The position numbers and the translations under genes are program-made. The notes below the pieces were generated by a model, which had not been told where the DNA came from, made no database searches, and was given only the letters and a program-made list of their open reading frames with translations. From assembly GCF_002127225.1 (NCBI RefSeq), contig NZ_NFUR01000002.1:124001-188000 (forward strand): a DNA stretch of 64,000 nucleotides, in the 5' to 3' direction. The stretch is from Sphingomonas sp. IBVSS2. GTDB taxonomy: Bacteria > Pseudomonadota > Alphaproteobacteria > Sphingomonadales > Sphingomonadaceae. Below are positions 58,076-64,000 of this stretch, piece after piece. Numbering within the stretch: the stretch's first letter is position 1; each line of letters starts with the position of its first letter.

Positions 58076-58423
58076 GTGACGGTCACCATGTACGGCATCA
58101 AGAATTGCGACACGATCAAGAAGGCGCGTGCCTGGATGGACGAGCACGGCATCGCCTATGCCTTTCACGACTATAAGGCATCGGGGATCGATGCGGCCCG
58201 GCTCGCGCGCTGGAGCGGGATCGTCGGCTGGGAAGTGCTGCTCAACCGTGCCGGCACCACGTTCCGCAAGTTGCCCGACGCCGATCGCGAGGGCATCGAT
58301 GCCGGCAAGGCGGCGGCGCTGATGCTGGCCCAGCCCTCGATGATCAAGCGCCCCGTCCTCGAATATCCGGGCGGTATCCTGGTCGGCTTCAAGCCGGAGA
58401 ACTATGCCCGGACCCTGCTCTGA
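58076..58423 (+). CDS. ArsC/Spx-family reductase (YffB-like)
   Basis: A 115-residue thioredoxin-fold protein. The single active Cys is in [12 protein letters not shown], followed by [22 protein letters not shown] and a Pro-cis loop RPVLEYPGG. This matches YffB rather than true arsenate reductases. The GTG at 58076 follows a GAGGG. ATG 58088 is an alternative. Confidence 0.9.
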   Translation: MTVTMYGIKNCDTIKKARAWMDEHGIAYAFHDYKASGIDAARLARWSGIVGWEVLLNRAGTTFRKLPDADREGIDAGKAAALMLAQPSMIKRPVLEYPGGILVGFKPENYARTLL

Positions 58424-58452
58424 CCGGCACGCGCGCCGCGCGCCACGCACGC

Positions 58453-58659
58453 TCATGCCTCCCAGCTGAACACTTCCTCCAGCGGCTTGCCGAACACCTG
58501 GGCGATGCGGAACGCGGCTTCGAGCGACGGCGAATATTTGCCCTGCTCGATCGCCGCGATCGTCTGGCGGGTGAGGCCGATCTTCTCGCCCAGCTCGGCC
58601 TGGGTCATCTCGCCGGCGAGGAAGCGCAAGGTGCGCACCTGGTTGACGACCCTAGCCAT
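58453..58659 (-). CDS. small XRE-type HTH regulator
   Basis: A 68-residue DNA-binding protein, nearly all helix-turn-helix (MTQAELGEKIGLTRQTIAAIEQGKYSPS). This short type is usually encoded with membrane proteins of the same arrangement as here. It overlaps the upstream membrane gene by 8 nt. Confidence 0.92.
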   Translation of the reverse strand: MARVVNQVRTLRFLAGEMTQAELGEKIGLTRQTIAAIEQGKYSPSLEAAFRIAQVFGKPLEEVFSWEA

Positions 58660-59074
58660 GCCAGCCCCTCCGATAGCTCAGCAGGACCAGGCAGTGGTTC
58701 ACCGCTTCGGCGATCACGATCGCGAGCAGCGCGGTATTGACGATCTTGGGCGGCGGCTCGCTGAACGGCATGACCACGCCGACCAGGATCGCGCCTGCCA
58801 TCAGCACATAATAGCCCGCGGACGCGCCGCGCCGGGCGATCGCCTTGTCGCGTTCGTCCGGGCGGCGGCCCGCGACGCCCGGGGCTTGGGCGGCGAGGAC
58901 GATATGGCCGATGATCACCACCACCGCCTGGGTTCCGGCGATGATGCCGAAGGTCCACAGGATGTCGAACAGCGTGGGCGGGGTTTCGCGCAGCGCCATC
59001 ATCGGAAAGTAGATGCCATAGGCCACGGCCATGCAGACCAGGGTCAGCCATGCGGTCTTCTCGCGATAGGCCAT
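58652..59074 (-). CDS. four-helix membrane protein, paralogue A
   Basis: A 140-residue protein with four membrane helices and a central basic/acidic loop RRPDERDKAIARRG. It is similar in layout to the adjacent 59076-59492 gene (KTAW/KIAW start, DERD loop, YRRG end), so the pair arose by duplication. Family not recognised. Lies between paralogue B and the XRE gene in one operon. Confidence 0.78.
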   Translation of the reverse strand: MAYREKTAWLTLVCMAVAYGIYFPMMALRETPPTLFDILWTFGIIAGTQAVVVIIGHIVLAAQAPGVAGRRPDERDKAIARRGASAGYYVLMAGAILVGVVMPFSEPPPKIVNTALLAIVIAEAVNHCLVLLSYRRGWHG

Positions 59075-59075
59075 G

Positions 59076-59492
59076 TCAGTTCCCCCTGCGATAGCCGGTG
59101 ATCTGCGCGGCATAATGGACGACCTCCGCGATCACGATCGCGGCCATGATGGCATAGGCCATGTCGATCTTGTCGAAGCCCAGGTGCACGCTCCCGGCGA
59201 TGCAGAACACCAGCGCGATCAGCACGGGATAGGCAAGGGCATAGGCGCGCCGGGCGATATCGCGGTCGCGCTCGTCGCTGCCGGCATTGGCATCCGCCGG
59301 GGCGAGCGCCGCGGTGACGATCGCGGCCCCCGTCGCCAGGATCGTCTGGACGATCACCGCGGCGATGAAGCCGGTGAAATAGACGGCGCCATGCAGCTTG
59401 CCGCCGGTTGCCAGCATGAAGCCGAAAAAGCTGCCCCACACCAGGATCGTCGTGATCACCGAGATCCAGGCGATCTTTTCCTTGAACGGCAT
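59076..59492 (-). CDS. four-helix membrane protein, paralogue B
   Basis: A 138-residue protein with four membrane helices and the loop [15 protein letters not shown]. First gene of the membrane-membrane-XRE operon, ending 1 nt before paralogue A. Function unknown. With the XRE regulator it resembles stress-response modules in which a small repressor controls its own membrane partners, but this is inference. Confidence 0.78.
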   Translation of the reverse strand: MPFKEKIAWISVITTILVWGSFFGFMLATGGKLHGAVYFTGFIAAVIVQTILATGAAIVTAALAPADANAGSDERDRDIARRAYALAYPVLIALVFCIAGSVHLGFDKIDMAYAIMAAIVIAEVVHYAAQITGYRRGN

Positions 59493-59516
59493 AATTCACC
59501 TCAGGTTCGAAATCTA

Positions 59517-59550
59517 TGACTCAATGTTAAATATATCGAACATAGAGTCA
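59517..59550. promoter_or_regulatory. 12-bp inverted repeat, probable XRE operator
   Basis: TGACTCAATGTT (59517-59528) and AACATAGAGTCA (59539-59550) are inverted copies with one mismatch, separated by AAATATATCG. The site covers an AT-rich promoter-like stretch reading into the membrane-XRE operon (minus-strand TTGACT followed by TATA-rich DNA). Confidence 0.65.
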
Positions 59551-59706
59551 AGCGATTCGAACCCGCACCTTCGTATTCTCGCCTTTGTGGGGCGGGCGGG
59601 GGTGGAGAAGGGGGAGGACGAAGGGAGGTCACAAGGGGGAGCGGGCAGGGCGCGCCGGCCGCCGTCGCACTGGCGACCATCGCTGCAACCCGCTAGACCC
59701 GCAGCC

Positions 59707-60564
59707 ATGTCGCACGTCACCATGGACACGGCCACGAGCCGCGCAAACCCGACCCCCGCCCCGATGAAGCGGCTCACCGTCCCGGCGATTCGCGATCGCA
59801 AGGGCAAGGATCCGATCGTGATGCTCACTGCCTACACGACGCGGATGGCGCAATTGCTCGACCCGCATTGCGACGTGCTGCTGGTGGGGGACAGCCTGGC
59901 CCAGGTGATCTACGGCCTGCCCTCTACCCTGCCGGTGACGCTGGAGATGATGATCGCGCACGGCGCCGCGGTGGTGCGCGGCAGCTGGCATTCGCTGGTC
60001 GTGGTCGACATGCCCTTTGGCAGCTATGAGCAGGGGCCCGAACAGGCCTTCGCCTCGGCCGCGCGCGTGCTCGCCGAGACCGGCGCGGCCGGCGTGAAGA
60101 TGGAAGGCGGCGAGACGCTGGCGCCCACCGTCGCGTTCCTCACCCGGCGCGGTATCCCGGTGGTCGGGCATGTCGGCCTCACGCCCCAGGCGGTCAACGC
60201 GCTCGGCGGCTATGGCGCGCGGGGCCGGAGCAATGCGGAACATGCCCAGATCCTCGACGATGCGCGGGCGATCGCCGCCGCCGGCGCGTTCGGCATGGTG
60301 GTGGAAGGCGTGGTCGAGACGCTGGCGCGGGAGATTACTGCGGCGGTCTCGTGTCCGGTGATCGGCATCGGCGCCTCGGCGGAGTGTGACGGCCAGGTGC
60401 TGGTGATCGACGACATGCTCGGCATGTTCGAGCGGACCGCCCGGTTCGTGAAGAAATATGACGATCTCGCCGGCCGTATTTCCGCCGCGGTTGAAACCTA
60501 TGCCGCCGATGTTCGGTCGCGGGCCTTCCCGGGGCCCGATCAGGTCTATGCGCCGCGGGATTGA
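59707..60564 (+). CDS. panB: 3-methyl-2-oxobutanoate hydroxymethyltransferase
   Basis: A 285-residue enzyme of pantothenate (CoA) synthesis that makes ketopantoate from ketoisovalerate. TIM-barrel motifs: [55 protein letters not shown] and [15 protein letters not shown]. The true start may be ATG 59707, 59722 or 59764. panC is not adjacent. Confidence 0.96.
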   Translation: MSHVTMDTATSRANPTPAPMKRLTVPAIRDRKGKDPIVMLTAYTTRMAQLLDPHCDVLLVGDSLAQVIYGLPSTLPVTLEMMIAHGAAVVRGSWHSLVVVDMPFGSYEQGPEQAFASAARVLAETGAAGVKMEGGETLAPTVAFLTRRGIPVVGHVGLTPQAVNALGGYGARGRSNAEHAQILDDARAIAAAGAFGMVVEGVVETLAREITAAVSCPVIGIGASAECDGQVLVIDDMLGMFERTARFVKKYDDLAGRISAAVETYAADVRSRAFPGPDQVYAPRD

Positions 60565-60640
60565 CGGGCTACCGAGCGCTCTGGTGATTCCCGCACGGCA
60601 CGATCAGGTTCGCGCCCGCAAGAGACGCATGGAGTAGATT

Positions 60641-61351
60641 TTGGCGCTTCCCCCCTCCGGCACGACAGACGAAGCCTTCCTGCGCGAAGTCGACGAGGAA
60701 TATCGCCGTTCGCAGATGCTCGGCATCTGGCAGAAATACGGGCGCCTGATCGTCGGCGCCGTGGTGGTCGGGTTCCTCGCGCTCGCCGGCTTCCTGTTCT
60801 GGCAGCACCAGAGCGATTCCGCCGCCGGCCAGAAGGGCGAGCAATATGACGCCGCCCTGCGCAACATCGAGCAGAACCAGCTCGACAAGGCGAATCCCGA
60901 ATTCGCCAAGCTCGCCGCGAGCGGCAACAACGGCTATGCCGCGATGTCGTCGATCATCGAGGGCAATCTGCTGCTGCAGAAGAAGGACGCGAAGGGCGCC
61001 GCCGCCAAGTTCGCCACGGTTGCCGGCAACAGCGCCTTCGCCAAGCCGTTCCGCGACTATGCGCTGCTTCGCCAGACTTCGGTGGAATATGACACGTTGA
61101 AGCCCGAAGTGGTGGTTTCGCGCCTCCAGGGCCTCGCCAAGCCGGATTCGGCCTGGTTCGGAAGCGCCGGCGAGATGGTGGCGGCCGCGCAGATCAAGCT
61201 CGGCAAGCGCGCCGAGGCGGGCAAGCTCCTCCAGCAGATCGCCCAGGGCGGCGACAATGTGCCGGATACGACGCGGCAACGCGCGGTTCAGCTGGCGAGC
61301 GTATTGGGGATCGATGTCCTCGATCAGTCGAAGGAAAAGCAGGCTAAATGA
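60641..61351 (+). CDS. YfgM-like membrane-anchored TPR protein
   Basis: A 236-residue protein with one membrane helix (about 35-52, after YGRLIVGAVVVG) and a periplasmic helical-repeat domain. It starts REVDEEYRRSQMLGIWQKYG, typical of the YfgM family, which works with PpiD at the SecYEG exit. TTG start with GGAG upstream. Its stop overlaps the bamB ATG (ATGA). The yfgM-bamB-der order is the same as in E. coli. Confidence 0.87.
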   Translation: MALPPSGTTDEAFLREVDEEYRRSQMLGIWQKYGRLIVGAVVVGFLALAGFLFWQHQSDSAAGQKGEQYDAALRNIEQNQLDKANPEFAKLAASGNNGYAAMSSIIEGNLLLQKKDAKGAAAKFATVAGNSAFAKPFRDYALLRQTSVEYDTLKPEVVVSRLQGLAKPDSAWFGSAGEMVAAAQIKLGKRAEAGKLLQQIAQGGDNVPDTTRQRAVQLASVLGIDVLDQSKEKQAK

Positions 61352-62670
61352 ACAATAAGCTGAGGGTGGCTGGGGCCCTTGCGGCACTCGCGCTGGTTAG
61401 CGGCTGCGGGGTATTCAAGGGGCAGGGCAAGAAGACGCCCGTGCTCGGCGAGCGCGTTCCCATCCTGATGTCCGAAAACGACATCACCAGCGACAGGTCG
61501 CTGGCGAGTGTCGACGTGCTGGTGCCGGAAGCGGCGGTGAACCAGGACTGGACCCAGCCGGGCGGCAATGCCGCCAAGTCGATGGGCCATCTCGCCTTGT
61601 CCGCCACGCCGTCGCAGGCCTGGAGCCAGCAGATCGCCAAGACCTCCAAGAAGGAGCGCCTCGCCGCTTCGCCGGTGGTCGCGGGCGGCAAGCTGTTCGT
61701 GATGGATACCGACGGCCAGGTCCATGCGCTGGACGCCGCCACCGGCGCCGAGCTGTGGCGTGCCGCCACAGTGAAGGCCGACGCCAACAAGACCGCGCGC
61801 TTCGGCGGCGGCGTCAGCGTCTCCGGCGAGCATGTCTTCGCCACCAACGGCCTGGGCGATGTCGTCGCGCTCAAGGTCGCGGACGGCACCGAGCTGTGGC
61901 GCAAGCGCCCCGGCGGTCCGCTGCGCGGGGCCCCGACTCTCGCCAACGGCAATGCCTATGTCCTCACGCAGGACAACCAGCTGTTCGTGATGAACCAGGA
62001 GAATGGCGACGTCAGCTGGACCGCTTCGGCCAGCCTCGAATCGCAGGGCGTGTTCGGTGTCGCGGCGCCGGCCTCGGCGCAGGGCACCGTGATCGCCGGC
62101 TTCTCGTCGGGCGAGCTCAACGCCTATCGCTACGAGAATGGCCGCTCGCTGTGGAGCGACGTGCTCTCCCGCAGCAGCATGAGCACCTCGGTCTCCTCGC
62201 TGTCGGACATCGACGCCGAGCCGGTGATCGACCAGGGCCGCGTCTATGCCGTGGGGCAGGGCGGCCGCATGGTCGCGATGGACATCGCCACCGGCAACCG
62301 CATGTGGGAACAGAATATCGCCGGCATCTCCACCCCCTGGGTGGCGGGCGAATGGCTGTTCGTGGTGACCGACGATGCGCGTCTGCTGTGCCTTTCGCGC
62401 ACCAGCGGCAAGGTGCGCTGGATCTCCCAGCTCAAGCGCTACAAGAACGACAAGAAGCCCAAGGATCCCTGGGGCTGGGTGGGCCCGGTCCTGGCCGGCG
62501 GCAAGCTGATCCTGGGCAGCACGCGCGGCGAGCTGGTCTTCGTCTCGCCGACCGACGGCAGCGTGAGTTCGACGATCGAGCTGAAGGCGCCGATCTCGCT
62601 CCAGCCGGTGGTGGTGAACAACACGCTCTATATCCTGGACGACAAGGGGCGCCTGACCGCGTTCCGCTGA
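61348..62670 (+). CDS. bamB: outer-membrane protein assembly factor BamB
   Basis: A 440-residue lipoprotein (lipobox VSGC, Cys20) with an eight-bladed PQQ-like beta-propeller. Recurrent blade signatures are ALDAATGAELWR, ALKVADGTELWRK, VMNQENGDVSWTA and AMDIATGNRMWE. It helps BamA insert outer-membrane beta-barrels. Cotranscribed with the YfgM-like gene. Confidence 0.95.
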   Translation: MNNKLRVAGALAALALVSGCGVFKGQGKKTPVLGERVPILMSENDITSDRSLASVDVLVPEAAVNQDWTQPGGNAAKSMGHLALSATPSQAWSQQIAKTSKKERLAASPVVAGGKLFVMDTDGQVHALDAATGAELWRAATVKADANKTARFGGGVSVSGEHVFATNGLGDVVALKVADGTELWRKRPGGPLRGAPTLANGNAYVLTQDNQLFVMNQENGDVSWTASASLESQGVFGVAAPASAQGTVIAGFSSGELNAYRYENGRSLWSDVLSRSSMSTSVSSLSDIDAEPVIDQGRVYAVGQGGRMVAMDIATGNRMWEQNIAGISTPWVAGEWLFVVTDDARLLCLSRTSGKVRWISQLKRYKNDKKPKDPWGWVGPVLAGGKLILGSTRGELVFVSPTDGSVSSTIELKAPISLQPVVVNNTLYILDDKGRLTAFR

Positions 62671-62693
62671 TACCTATCCCGGCCATGGCAGGC

Positions 62694-62728
62694 GGGCGGG
62701 GCCGTGAGGCCTCGCCCGTTTGCTTTTT
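62694..62728 (+). terminator. intrinsic terminator after bamB
   Basis: GGGCGGGGCC (62694-62703), GTGA loop, GGCCTCGCCC (62708-62717), then GTTTGCTTTTT. One G-T pair. It separates bamB from der. Confidence 0.85.
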
Positions 62729-62775
62729 GCACTATATGCCCTTCTGCTGGGCACACCCCGAGAAGAGTTACCCTT

Positions 62776-64000
62776 ATGCCATTGCCCATCGTCGCCATCA
62801 TCGGCCGGCCGAATGTCGGCAAGTCGACGCTGTTCAACCGGCTGGTCGGCAAGAAGCTCGCGCTGGTCGACGATCAGCCGGGCGTGACGCGCGATCGCCG
62901 CGAGGGCGATGCGAGCCTGCTCGGGCTCGAGTTCCGCATCATCGACACCGCGGGCTATGAGGACGAGGACGCGGCGACCCTGCCCGGCCGGATGCGCCAG
63001 CAGACCGAGGCGGCGGTGCAGGATGCCGATGTCGCGCTCTTCCTGGTCGATGCCCGTGCCGGGGTGACGCCGCTCGACGAGGAGATCGCCCGCTGGCTGC
63101 GCTCGACCGACCGTCCGATCGTGCTCGTCGCCAACAAGGCCGAGGGCCGCGCGGGCGAAACCGGCGTGATCGAGGCGATGGCGCTCGGCTTCGGCGATCC
63201 GGTGCAACTCTCGGCCGAGCATGGCGAGGGGATGGGCGACCTGTTCGAGGCGCTGCTGCCGCATGTCGAGCGCGAGGAAGAGGACGTCGAGGAGGAGGAT
63301 CCCGACAATCCCAACGCCCCGCTCAAGCTGGCGATCGTCGGCCGGCCGAACGCGGGCAAGTCGACCCTGGTGAACCGTTTCCTTGGCGAGGACCGGATGA
63401 TCACCGGGCCCGAGGCCGGGATCACCCGCGATTCGATCGCGATCGATTGGGAGTGGGAGGATTTCGACGGCAATATGCGCCCGGTCCGCCTGATCGACAC
63501 GGCGGGGCTGCGCAAGAAGGCGCGGGTGGAGGAGAAGCTGGAGAAGCTCTCGGTCGCCGACACGTTGCGATCGATCGACTTCGCCGAAGTGGTGGTGCTG
63601 CTGCTCGATGCCACGCGCGGGCTCGAGGTGCAGGACCTCAAGATCGCCGACCGCGTGCTCCAGGAGGGCCGCGCGCTGATCATCGCGCTCAACAAATGGG
63701 ACGTGGCCGAGAATGCCTCCAGCCTGTTCAACGGCGTGAAGGGCGCGCTCGACGAAGGGCTGGCGCAAGTGAAGGGCGTGCCGCTGCTGACGGTCTCCGC
63801 AGCGACGGGCAAGGGGCTCGACACGCTGATCGACGTTGCCTTCAAGACGCGCGAGGCCTGGTCGCGCCGCGTCTCCACCGGCCAGCTCAACCGCTGGTTC
63901 GAGCGCGCGGTCGAGGCGAATCCGCCGCCCGCGCCCGGCGGCAAGCGGATCAAGCCGCGCTACGTCACCCAGAACAAGACGCGCCCGCCCAGCTTCGTGC
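62776..64000 (+). CDS. der: ribosome biogenesis GTPase Der (3' end beyond window)
   Basis: 408 codons are visible; the gene runs off the right edge. Two tandem GTPase domains: first G1 GRPNVGKST (residues 10-18), with DTAG and NKAEG; second G1 GRPNAGKST (about 190), with DTAGLRKKARV and NKWD. An acidic linker (EEEDVEEEDPDNP) separates them, and the start of the C-terminal KH-like domain is present (KRIKPRYVTQNKTRPPSFV). Der acts in late 50S assembly. The first G4 reads NKAEG rather than NKxD, as in other alphaproteobacterial Der. Confidence 0.97.
   Translation, partial: MPLPIVAIIGRPNVGKSTLFNRLVGKKLALVDDQPGVTRDRREGDASLLGLEFRIIDTAGYEDEDAATLPGRMRQQTEAAVQDADVALFLVDARAGVTPLDEEIARWLRSTDRPIVLVANKAEGRAGETGVIEAMALGFGDPVQLSAEHGEGMGDLFEALLPHVEREEEDVEEEDPDNPNAPLKLAIVGRPNAGKSTLVNRFLGEDRMITGPEAGITRDSIAIDWEWEDFDGNMRPVRLIDTAGLRKKARVEEKLEKLSVADTLRSIDFAEVVVLLLDATRGLEVQDLKIADRVLQEGRALIIALNKWDVAENASSLFNGVKGALDEGLAQVKGVPLLTVSAATGKGLDTLIDVAFKTREAWSRRVSTGQLNRWFERAVEANPPPAPGGKRIKPRYVTQNKTRPPSFV

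Overview
The window is a high-GC chromosomal segment from an alphaproteobacterium, most likely a Sphingomonas-type member of the Sphingomonadales. The pointers are the gene content and order (bactofilin, RcnB-like protein, DUF4142 lipoprotein, prolyl oligopeptidase, yfgM-bamB-der), the protein style, and a mannan-binding-lectin-like secreted protein. The species cannot be fixed from the sequence alone. No tRNA, rRNA, CRISPR array or insertion sequence was recognised.

Layout. 1-17 kb is ordinary housekeeping and accessory DNA: an RluA-type pseudouridine synthase with arfB, an AraC regulator divergent from a DUF2306 membrane protein, free-methionine sulfoxide reductase, secreted proteins, an M28 peptidase, a universal stress protein, the E2 (aceF) and E3 (lpdA) subunits of pyruvate dehydrogenase, membrane proteins, and a bactofilin pair. 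17-47 kb is the ribosomal-protein superoperon (str, S10, spc, alpha). 47-64 kb returns to mixed genes: prolyl oligopeptidase, a Tag/YcaQ DNA-repair pair with a TetR regulator, guaA, a repressor-like HTH gene with two paralogous membrane proteins, panB, and the yfgM-bamB-der outer-membrane/ribosome-biogenesis cluster, cut by the window end inside der.

The striking feature is that the superoperon, usually almost continuous, is split at four junctions by unrelated genes. A membrane protein lies between tuf and rpsJ. A Tat-signal agmatine-deiminase-like enzyme lies antisense between rpmD and rplO. A polysaccharide deacetylase, a small membrane protein, an SRPBCC protein and an orphan response regulator lie between adk and rpsM. 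An OLD/TOPRIM-type ATPase-nuclease plus a complete two-gene DNA-packaging terminase lie between rpoA and rplQ. Terminator hairpins close three of the four left-hand segments (tuf, rpmD, rpoA), and candidate promoters precede the right-hand segments, so the pieces appear to have become separate transcription units. One inserted gene (37933-38376) is bounded by a perfect 43-bp direct repeat, the footprint of a recent single-gene gain.

The best candidates for something unusual are the rpoA-rplQ island (an AT-richer OLD-family gene next to a gene-transfer-agent-like TerS/TerL pair with no capsid genes), the 43-bp-repeat insertion, a natural Arg88 in ribosomal protein S12 (the position of classical streptomycin-resistance substitutions), and an rpsL leader with a small upstream ORF overlapping a terminator-like hairpin.
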